From positions 1 to 5,049 of the forward strand of contig DOTC01000146.1 of NCBI GenBank assembly GCA_003513855.1: a stretch of DNA of 5,049 bases, given 5' to 3'. Below the pieces are notes generated by a model. That model was given only the letters and a program-made list of their open reading frames with translations. It had not been told where the DNA came from and did no database searches. The position numbers and the translations under genes were made by a program. Source of the DNA: Deltaproteobacteria bacterium. Its GTDB lineage: Bacteria; Desulfobacterota; Deferrimicrobia; Deferrimicrobiales; Deferrimicrobiaceae. Each line of letters opens with the position of its first letter. Within the stretch, counting starts at the first letter, position 1. Shown here piece after piece: positions 1-5,049 of this stretch.

Positions 1-170
1 TTCAGGTCGACCATGGCCAGGTTCCACTCCTTCTCCGGAAGACGCTCCAGCGCCCGGGCTGCGTTCTCCGCGACCTTCACCTCGTATCCGTCCTCCTCGA
101 GCCAGCTCGCGAGGGATTCCCGGACGATCTCCTCGTCGTCGACGATCAGGATGTTTACTTTCGGCTCCAT
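1..170 (-). CDS. Response regulator, receiver domain (partial, N-terminal 56 residues)
   Basis: This is the N-terminal part of a two-component response regulator; the gene runs off the low-coordinate edge. The translation begins MEPKVNILIVDDEE and carries the receiver hallmarks: the acidic pair Asp11-Asp12 after a hydrophobic strand (ILIVDD), and the expected phospho-acceptor Asp55 in the context AMVDL, encoded at 6-8. The conserved Lys and any output domain lie outside the window, so it cannot be said whether this is a single-domain, DNA-binding or sigma54-activator type. The ATG at 168-170 is preceded by GGAGGG at 178-183 with 7-base spacing, which supports this start. Only two bases separate it from the archaemetzincin stop codon, so it is very likely translated from the same mRNA as the upstream protease and kinase genes. 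It is the natural candidate partner of that kinase (inference from gene order). Confidence 0.93.
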   Translation of the reverse strand, partial: MEPKVNILIVDDEEIVRESLASWLEEDGYEVKVAENAARALERLPEKEWNLAMVDL

Positions 171-172
171 GG

Positions 173-688
173 TCACACCCTCCACGGTTCGGTTTTCGCA
201 TACAGGGCGGAGTCGCAGCTGTCGCAATAGGTGATCCGCTTCCGGTCGACGTCCCTCACGGTGTTGGACAGGTACATCACGCACTCCCGGTCGGGGCAGT
301 GGATGAGCCCGAAATTGTGCCCCAGTTCATGAAGGGCCTCCTTGACGAGCCTCTCGAACAGGATCCCGTCGTCCGGGGAGAGCCCGTGGAATTCCTGCCT
401 GAGCCTCGCGATCGAGACGATCGAGGCCACCCCCCCCAGCTGGGCCTCCCCGAAGACGAAGGTCAGGATCTGGATGCACAGGTCCTTGTCGACGATCCCG
501 ACGATCTTGATCGCGTCGCCCGGAGTTTCCCGGAGAATCTCCCGGAGGATGCGGGTGGAGTTGTACTGATTCCTGCTCCTCTCGTAGCTCCCATCCGGCA
601 CGGGCATGTTGCCGGTGATTTTCACGGGGAGGGAGAGGTAGTCCCGCAAGTGGTCCCGGAGCTTCCGGAGCATGGCGTCGGGGATCAC
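173..688 (-). CDS. amzA: Archaemetzincin family zinc metalloprotease (true N-terminus probably upstream)
   Basis: This is a predicted zinc-dependent peptidase of the archaemetzincin family (peptidase family M54), probably cytoplasmic because no signal peptide or membrane segment is visible. Numbered from the GTG at 686-688, the diagnostic motif is HELGHNFGLIHC at 120-131, with zinc ligands His120, His124 and His130 and catalytic Glu121. It is followed by Cys136, the Met-turn Met138 and the CDSC pair Cys155/Cys158, expected to bind a second, structural zinc. The upstream stretch FVFGEAQLGG (77-86) and the SIARLR strand (92-97) also fit the family. The length of 171 residues is close to that of short archaeal and bacterial members. 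The GTG is the first canonical start in frame but has no convincing ribosome binding site. The frame continues upstream with IYIRPVG, which looks like the family's conserved first strand, so the real protein probably begins near 719-721 or reaches this frame by a shift (see finding). Physiological substrates of the family are poorly known. The gene sits between a kinase gene and a response regulator gene, with almost no spacing on either side. Confidence 0.9.
   Translation of the reverse strand: MIPDAMLRKLRDHLRDYLSLPVKITGNMPVPDGSYERSRNQYNSTRILREILRETPGDAIKIVGIVDKDLCIQILTFVFGEAQLGGVASIVSIARLRQEFHGLSPDDGILFERLVKEALHELGHNFGLIHCPDRECVMYLSNTVRDVDRKRITYCDSCDSALYAKTEPWRV
178..183 (-). promoter_or_regulatory. 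Ribosome binding site of the response regulator
   Basis: On the minus strand GGAGGG lies 7 bases before the ATG at 168-170, inside the last codons of the archaemetzincin gene. It fixes the regulator start and suggests translational coupling to the protease gene. Confidence 0.75.
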
Positions 689-729
689 CCCGACCGGACG
701 TATGTAAATTGCGTCGTCGATATTCCCCG

Positions 730-735
730 CTCCTT
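730..735 (-). promoter_or_regulatory. Ribosome binding site of the archaemetzincin gene
   Basis: On the minus strand AAGGAG occurs just after the kinase stop TGA (737-739). It is 8 bases before an ATC codon at 719-721 that is in frame with the archaemetzincin, but 41 bases before the first canonical in-frame start (GTG, 686-688). The site therefore argues for a start well upstream of the GTG and for translational coupling with the kinase. Confidence 0.6.
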
Positions 736-736
736 G

Positions 737-2341
737 TCATCCCGTCGGAAGGGATATGAGCATCTCCGTCCCGCCCCCGGGACTGCTCTTGACCTCTATC
801 CTTCCATTATGCCTTGTGATGATCCCGTAGACGACGGCAAGTCCCAGGCCCGTTCCCTTCTCCTTGGTCGTGTAGAACGGGTCGAACACGTGGGACAGGT
901 GCTCGGGGGAGATCCCGGAGCCGGTGTCGACGAACCGGATCATCACTTTGTTCCGGATCCTGTCCTGCCAGGTCTTGATGGTGAGGACCCCGCCGCTTTC
1001 CATGGCTTCGCACGCGTTGATGATGAGATTGATGAACACCTGCTTCATCTGGGAGGGGTCCGCCGGGACGTCCGGCAGGGGATCCATCTCCTTTTCCACC
1101 GTGATGTTGGAGATGGACAGCTTGTTCTTGACGATATTGAGCGATTCCTCGACGAGAGAGTTGATGTTGATGGTCTTCCTGCTCGGTTCCTTCGGGCGGG
1201 TGAAGTCGAGCAGATTGTGGACGATCGCGCTCGTCCTCTGGACTTCCCGGCTCATGGTGGAGAGGTACTCCCGGAACTTCTCCATGTCGTGGGCCCCGTT
1301 TTTCCCCTCCTCGATCCTCCTCTCCATCAGCTTGATGTAGGTGAAGACTCCGGTCAGCGGGTTGTTGATCTCGTGGGCCACCGTCGCCGCGATCTTTCCC
1401 ACCGCGGCCAGCTTCTCCGTATGCAGGAGCTGGAACTGGGCGTCCTTGAGCTCCTTGGTCCGTTCCTCGACCTTGTGCTCCAGGGTCCGGATCCAATCGT
1501 GGATCTCCTCGTTCGCCCGCTGCAGGCTCTCCGTCATCTTGTTGAACGACCGCGCGAGGTGTCCCAACTCGTCATCGGAGTCGATGGGGATGATATGGTG
1601 CAGGTCCCCCCGGGCCACCCGGTTGGTCCCGAGGACAAGCTGGCGGACCGGCTTCCCCACGAACACCAGCAGGGAAATTACGGCGATGACCGATATCGAC
1701 AGGATCGACATGAGGTTGAACACGATGGTCTGGCGGCGGGCGGAGAGCATCTCGGCATCCACCCCCGCCAGCGACATCGTGATGTCGATCACGCCGAGAA
1801 CCTTCTGGGACGCCGGGTGGGCGTGGCATTCCGCGGAGGAGCAGTCCCGGTCGTTGTACATCGGGTTGATCATGCCGAGAATCCGGTATCCCTTGCCCGA
1901 AGGAAAGATCCGGTTCCTCGACGGGGTGGCAAGCCTATCGATGGGAGTGTCCTTCGCATGGCACGCGTAACAGGCCTCCGCCTTCTTGTCCACCATGGTT
2001 CCCCGCTCGCCCTTGTCGGTCGAGAAGAGGATCGCGCCTTCGCTCCCGTAGATCCGGACTTTCTCGATCCCTTCCTGTTCCGCGATGGTCTCCATGATCC
2101 GGTACGCGTTCTCCTTGCGGTTCACGAGCATGTCGTACTGGATCGACTTCCGGATCGTCTCGCTCAGCTGGGTGGCGTTCTTGAGGATCGTCTCATCGAG
2201 GTGCTTTGCCTGGACGTCCAGATACAGGAAGGTGAAGAATCCATTGACCGCCAGGGTGGTGATGGCCACGGACAGAATGATCTTGAATTCGATGCTCTTG
2301 TACCACCGCACGCCGTTTTTTATGGACTGTTCCGTGGGCAT
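737..2341 (-). CDS. Membrane sensor histidine kinase with periplasmic c-type haem motifs
   Basis: This 534-residue protein is an inner-membrane sensor kinase that should autophosphorylate on His and pass the phosphate to a response regulator. Domains in order: membrane segment about 20-41; periplasmic sensor about 42-204; membrane segment about 205-229; HAMP about 229-281; coiled-coil linker about 275-310; HisKA with the H-box VAHEINNP (phospho-acceptor His323); HATPase_c with the N-box (Asn438, Asn442), G1 box DTGSGI (472-477), F-box FDPFYTTK (486-493) and G2 box GTGLGL (496-501). All catalytic boxes are intact. The sensor region holds CYACH at 124-128 and a CX4CH motif at 167-173, with a further His175, so covalent haem c binding in the periplasm is predicted, suited to sensing redox state or a gas ligand. 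There is no cytoplasmic PAS or fused receiver domain. The ATG at 2339-2341 is the first start after an in-frame TGA four codons upstream; its ribosome binding site is poor (GGAG, 12 bases away). A 95-base gap separates it from lspA, so it probably has its own promoter. The response regulator two genes downstream is the likely partner. Confidence 0.95.
   Translation of the reverse strand: MPTEQSIKNGVRWYKSIEFKIILSVAITTLAVNGFFTFLYLDVQAKHLDETILKNATQLSETIRKSIQYDMLVNRKENAYRIMETIAEQEGIEKVRIYGSEGAILFSTDKGERGTMVDKKAEACYACHAKDTPIDRLATPSRNRIFPSGKGYRILGMINPMYNDRDCSSAECHAHPASQKVLGVIDITMSLAGVDAEMLSARRQTIVFNLMSILSISVIAVISLLVFVGKPVRQLVLGTNRVARGDLHHIIPIDSDDELGHLARSFNKMTESLQRANEEIHDWIRTLEHKVEERTKELKDAQFQLLHTEKLAAVGKIAATVAHEINNPLTGVFTYIKLMERRIEEGKNGAHDMEKFREYLSTMSREVQRTSAIVHNLLDFTRPKEPSRKTININSLVEESLNIVKNKLSISNITVEKEMDPLPDVPADPSQMKQVFINLIINACEAMESGGVLTIKTWQDRIRNKVMIRFVDTGSGISPEHLSHVFDPFYTTKEKGTGLGLAVVYGIITRHNGRIEVKSSPGGGTEMLISLPTG
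1823..1843 (-). other. CX4CH haem c attachment motif in the kinase sensor domain
   Basis: Kinase residues 167-173 read CSSAECH, an expanded haem c motif with four residues between the cysteines instead of two. Such motifs are known in some multihaem cytochromes. It lies in the periplasmic loop, 39 residues after a standard CXXCH. Confidence 0.65.
1958..1972 (-). other. CXXCH haem c attachment motif in the kinase sensor domain
   Basis: Kinase residues 124-128 read CYACH, the standard covalent haem c motif. It lies between the two membrane segments, on the periplasmic side where cytochrome c maturation acts. Confidence 0.75.
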
Positions 2342-2370
2342 TCTGCGGCATCACTCCGGGGGATACGCGC

Positions 2371-2395
2371 CTGCATGCTCTGTATGCAGTATACA
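2371..2395 (-). promoter_or_regulatory. Overlapping inverted repeats, candidate operator of the kinase operon
   Basis: Two perfect inverted repeats overlap here on the minus strand. One is TGTAT-ACTGC-ATACA at 2381-2395. The other is CTGCAT-ACAGAGC-ATGCAG at 2371-2389. They share the central ACTGCATACA region and cover the proposed -10 box and transcription start. The arrangement suits a dimeric repressor site or two mutually exclusive hairpins in the leader. The binding protein is unknown; a GntR-type factor is one loose possibility because of the TGTATAC core. Confidence 0.45.
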
Positions 2396-2415
2396 CCCGG
2401 GGGGGAAGAAAACAA
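2388..2415 (-). promoter_or_regulatory. Putative sigma70-type promoter for the kinase operon
   Basis: On the minus strand TTGTTT (2410-2415) is separated by 16 bases from TATACT (2388-2393). The -10 matches the consensus at five of six positions; the -35 is weak (TTG conserved only). It is the most AT-rich patch in the gap between lspA and the kinase gene and would give a leader of roughly 40 bases. Confidence 0.45.
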
Positions 2416-2436
2416 CCCGGGCGCCCCGCAACGCCC
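2406..2436 (-). terminator. Weak terminator-like hairpin after lspA
   Basis: Directly after the lspA stop, GGGCG (2432-2436) can pair with CGCCC (2419-2423) around an 8-base loop, followed by GGG and then the T-rich tract TTGTTTTCTT (2406-2415). The stem is only 5 bp and the T tract is interrupted and offset by three G, so it may be only a partial terminator that allows readthrough into the kinase genes. Confidence 0.25.
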
Positions 2437-2943
2437 TCAGGAGGAAGGGGGCGCGCTCTCCTCCCCCTTCGACCAGTACAGCATATCCAGGAGAAGGAGA
2501 AAGACGCCGACGGTGATCCCGATGTCGGCCACGTTGAAGGCCGGCCAGTGGTGGTGGTGCCAGTGGACGTCGATGAAGTCCACCACGTACCCGAACCGGG
2601 CCCGGTCGATGAGGTTCCCCAGCGCCCCCCCCAGCAGGAGACCCAGACCGCACGGCGCGGGGCCCCGGCCCGGGAGGAAGTGGAGGTAGGCGAGCACTCC
2701 CGCGATGGCGAGCGACGTCGCCGCGATGAGCAGGGGGTTGACCCACTTCGGGTCGAGGTTGGACAGGAGCCCGAACGCGACGCCGGTGTTCCGCACGTGG
2801 ACGATATGGAGGAAGTCGACGAGGACCGCCTTCCCTTCGTACGGGGCGAAGCGGCCTGCGACCCAGGCCTTGGACCACTGGTCGGCGAGCGAGATCCCTG
2901 CCGCGGCAAGGGCGGGGACGGTAAATTTCCGGAGCGCGGACAA
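2437..2943 (-). CDS. lspA: Lipoprotein signal peptidase (signal peptidase II)
   Basis: This inner-membrane aspartyl peptidase cleaves the signal peptide of prolipoproteins after lipid modification of the lipobox cysteine. The 168-residue length is typical. About four membrane segments are visible near residues 8-28, 68-91, 96-113 and 138-157. Family motifs are present in order: Asp21 in ADQWSK, NTGVAF at 52-57, GNLIDR at 109-114, VVDF with Asp122 and FNVAD with Asp140. By analogy with the Pseudomonas aeruginosa enzyme, Asp122 and Asp140 form the catalytic pair. The loop between them contains a run of histidines (HWHHHHW, 127-133). The start is taken as TTG at 2941-2943, since no ATG or GTG start precedes the first conserved Asp and an in-frame TAG (the ileS stop) lies just two codons upstream. 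No good ribosome binding site is visible, so translation probably depends on coupling to ileS. ileS-lspA adjacency is common in bacteria. Confidence 0.96.
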   Translation of the reverse strand: MSALRKFTVPALAAAGISLADQWSKAWVAGRFAPYEGKAVLVDFLHIVHVRNTGVAFGLLSNLDPKWVNPLLIAATSLAIAGVLAYLHFLPGRGPAPCGLGLLLGGALGNLIDRARFGYVVDFIDVHWHHHHWPAFNVADIGITVGVFLLLLDMLYWSKGEESAPPSS

Positions 2944-2949
2944 GGCGGT

Positions 2950-5049
2950 CTAGGAAGCCCGGGTCGTGGCGGCGCACCGCTCGCACAACGCGGGGGCGGA
3001 CGGCACGGTCCCGACATCCGGCGTGTGGTTCCAGCAGCGCTCGCATTTTTCCCACGGTGCCTTTTCCACGCGGACGGCGAGGCCGGGAAACACCGCGCTT
3101 TCGTAGACGCCGGGGCCGGACACCTCGCCGACCTCGAGGCCGGACACGATCAGCACCTCCCGGATCTCGCGCCGGCGGTGTTCGAACAGGTCTTCGAATG
3201 GTCCCGGAGCGACGACGACGAACGCATCCTGGTCGCTCCCGATCCGCTTCTCCCTCCTCGCCGCCTCGAGCGGCCGGGCGATCTCGGCGCGGACCGCCAG
3301 GATCCGCTCCCACCGCGCCGCGGTCTCGTCCGCATCCGGCAGATCCACCGGTTCCGGCATGTCGGTGAGGAAGACGCTCTCCGGTTTCCCCGGGAACGCG
3401 GGAAGATACGCCCACGCCTCCTCCGCCGTGAAGGAGAGAACGGGAGCGATGAGGGACAGAAGTCCGCGCGCGATCTCGAACAGCGCGGACTGCCCGGACC
3501 GGCGGGACGGGTCGTCCGCGCGGGAGCAGTAGAGACGGTCCTTGAGTGCGTTGAGGTAGAAGCTGGACATCTCCACCGAGCAGAAGTTGTTCACCGAGTG
3601 GAAGATGACGTGGAACTCGTAGCTGTCGTACGCCTTCCGGACCTTCCCGGCGAGCCGGTGAAAGAGGACGAGGGCGTACCGGTCCATCTCCTCCATGCGG
3701 TCGTACGGGACCGCGTCCCGCCCGGGGAGGAAGTCGTGCAGGTTCCCCAGCAGGTAGCGGATCGTGTTCCGGATCTTCCGGTACGCCTCGGTCAGACGGT
3801 CGAGGATGTCCCTGGAGATCCGGATGTCGTCCCGGTAATCCTCGGCGGCCACCCAGAGACGAAGGACCTCGGCCCCGTGCTTCCGGATGATCTCTTCGGG
3901 GGCGACGACGTTCCCCCTCGATTTGTGCATCGCCTCCCCCTTCCCGTCCACGACGAACCCGTGGGTGAGGACGGCCCGGTAGGGGGCGAATCCCCGGGTC
4001 CCGACGGCCGCCAGCAGCGTGGAGTGGAACCATCCGCGGTGCTGGTCGGACCCTTCCAGGTAGAGGTCGACCGGCACGCCGAGATGTTCCTTCCCCTCGC
4101 ACACGCAGGCGTACGATACGCCGGAATCGAACCAGACGTCGAGGATGTCGGTCTCCTTCCCGAAGATTGAGCCGCCGCAGGAAGGGCAGGACGTTCCGGA
4201 AGGGAGAAGCTCCGCCACCTCGCGGGCGTACCAGGCGTCTGCTCCCTCCCTCTCGAAGAACGCGGCGACGTGGTCGATCAGCTTCCGGTCGAGAAGATGG
4301 TGCCCGCACGACTCGCATCGGAAGACCGCGATCGGGACCCCCCAGGCCCGCTGGCGGGAGATGCACCAGTCCGGCCGGTTCAGGATCATCCCCTCGATCC
4401 GCTCCTGGCCCCAGGCGGGGATCCACCGCACCCTCCGGATCTGGTCGATGGCCTTCTCGCGAAGGCCGGTCCCGTCCATCGAGATGAACCATTGCTTGGT
4501 GGCCCGGAAGATGACGGGCTGCTTGCACCGCCAGCAGTGCGGGTACGAGTGGGTTACCTGGTCGCGCCGGAGCAGCGCCCCGGCCTCGGCGATCTTCTCG
4601 TTCACTTTCGGATTCGCCTCGAAGACCTGCATCCCCCCGAAGAACGGGACGTCGGGCGCGAAGCGGCCCTCGTCGTCGAGCGGCGCGTAGATCTCCAGGC
4701 CGTACTTGAGCCCCGTCTCGTAGTCCTCACGCCCGTGCCCGGGGGCGGTGTGGACGCAGCCGGTCCCGGCGTCGAGCGTGACGTAGTCCCCCAGCACGAG
4801 GAGGGAGTCGCGGTCGAGAAAAGGATGCCGGCACCGGAGCCTCTCCAGGTGACCGGCCCCGAAGGTCGCCAGGGGCGAAGCCCCCGGAAGGCCGACCTCG
4901 CTCGCGAAACGCTCCGCGAGGCCTTCCGCGACGACGTACGCCTCGCCGTTCGCTTCGAGGGCGACGTAGGGGTATTCCGGGTGAAGCGCGATGCCGAGAT
5001 TCGACGGGATCGTCCAGGGGGTCGTCGTCCAGATGACGAAGGAGACCTT
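2950..5049 (-). CDS. ileS: Isoleucyl-tRNA synthetase (partial, C-terminal about 699 residues)
   Basis: This class Ia enzyme charges tRNA-Ile with isoleucine in the cytoplasm and edits mischarged valine. The frame is open to the window edge; roughly the first quarter, with the HIGH motif, is missing. Visible in order: the editing domain, beginning with VIWTTTPWTIPSNLG at the window edge and continuing to GCVHTAPGHGREDY (with the editing Asp) near 4715-4765; DWCISRQRAWGVPI; two CXXC pairs (about 4306-4317 and 4177-4188) that suggest a zinc ribbon insertion; LDVWFDSG; GSDQHRGWFHS; the KMSKS loop at 3919-3933, which here reads AMHKS; the anticodon-binding helical domain; and a C-terminal zinc finger with CERCW and CERC (about 2974-3045). 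The C-terminal zinc finger indicates the typical bacterial form. The gene ends in TAG at 2950-2952, six bases before lspA, and the two are surely co-transcribed. A shorter frame beginning with GTG at 4795-4797 is not a real start, since conserved editing-domain sequence continues upstream of it. Confidence 0.97.
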   Translation of the reverse strand, partial: KVSFVIWTTTPWTIPSNLGIALHPEYPYVALEANGEAYVVAEGLAERFASEVGLPGASPLATFGAGHLERLRCRHPFLDRDSLLVLGDYVTLDAGTGCVHTAPGHGREDYETGLKYGLEIYAPLDDEGRFAPDVPFFGGMQVFEANPKVNEKIAEAGALLRRDQVTHSYPHCWRCKQPVIFRATKQWFISMDGTGLREKAIDQIRRVRWIPAWGQERIEGMILNRPDWCISRQRAWGVPIAVFRCESCGHHLLDRKLIDHVAAFFEREGADAWYAREVAELLPSGTSCPSCGGSIFGKETDILDVWFDSGVSYACVCEGKEHLGVPVDLYLEGSDQHRGWFHSTLLAAVGTRGFAPYRAVLTHGFVVDGKGEAMHKSRGNVVAPEEIIRKHGAEVLRLWVAAEDYRDDIRISRDILDRLTEAYRKIRNTIRYLLGNLHDFLPGRDAVPYDRMEEMDRYALVLFHRLAGKVRKAYDSYEFHVIFHSVNNFCSVEMSSFYLNALKDRLYCSRADDPSRRSGQSALFEIARGLLSLIAPVLSFTAEEAWAYLPAFPGKPESVFLTDMPEPVDLPDADETAARWERILAVRAEIARPLEAARREKRIGSDQDAFVVVAPGPFEDLFEHRRREIREVLIVSGLEVGEVSGPGVYESAVFPGLAVRVEKAPWEKCERCWNHTPDVGTVPSAPALCERCAATTRAS

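Noticed and set aside
327..740. 137-codon minus-strand frame whose ATG overlaps the kinase stop
   Set aside because: As a separate gene it is rejected: the product is Arg/Pro-rich and overlaps the archaemetzincin in another frame. Its ATG is kept only as a possible frameshifted start for the archaemetzincin.
299..2689. 796-codon open frame on the plus strand
   Set aside because: It lies antisense to the archaemetzincin, kinase and part of lspA, all with strong family motifs. Its product is low-complexity and rich in Asp, Val, Leu, Pro, Gly and Arg, as expected from the reverse strand of GC-rich codons.
2548..4170. 540-codon open frame on the plus strand
   Set aside because: It is antisense to ileS and lspA and has biased composition without recognisable motifs; a GC-bias shadow.
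2351..4528. 725-codon open frame on the minus strand
   Set aside because: It is an off-frame reading of ileS and lspA, with an Arg/Pro/Gly-rich product and no motifs.
1..5049. CRISPR arrays, tRNA or rRNA genes, insertion sequences
   Set aside because: No spaced direct repeats, cloverleaf-like segments, transposase motifs or terminal inverted repeats were seen; the window is almost fully occupied by the five genes.

Overview
The window is a GC-rich bacterial segment in which every supportable gene lies on the minus strand, so transcription runs from the high coordinates to the low ones. The order is ileS (3' part), lspA, a putative promoter region, a sensor histidine kinase with c-type haem motifs, an archaemetzincin-type zinc protease, and the start of a response regulator. 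An ileS-lspA pair, a periplasmic haem-binding kinase and a bacterial archaemetzincin together suggest a Deltaproteobacteria/Desulfobacterota-like anaerobe. This placement is an inference from gene content and not a sequence match.

Positions 2437-5049 hold housekeeping genes. The isoleucyl-tRNA synthetase is cut by the window edge and lacks its HIGH-motif N-terminus. It ends in a TAG that is followed, in the same frame and two codons later, by the TTG start of lipoprotein signal peptidase (lspA). A 95-base gap (2342-2436) follows. It holds a weak terminator-like hairpin, a plausible sigma70-type promoter (TTGTTT, 16 bases, TATACT) and two overlapping perfect inverted repeats at the -10 and start region that look like an operator.

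Positions 1-2341 hold a tightly packed three-gene unit. The kinase has two membrane segments, a periplasmic domain with one CXXCH and one CX4CH haem c motif, HAMP, HisKA and HATPase modules. Its stop codon lies one base before a strong ribosome binding site for the archaemetzincin gene, and the archaemetzincin stop is two bases from the response regulator ATG. The layout suggests that a periplasmic redox or ligand signal is relayed to a co-transcribed response regulator, with a cytoplasmic metalloprotease inserted between sensor and regulator. That kinase-protease-regulator arrangement is the most interesting feature here. The start of the protease gene is also abnormal: the conserved N-terminal strand is encoded upstream of any canonical start codon in its frame, which implies a non-AUG start, a frameshift or a base error.
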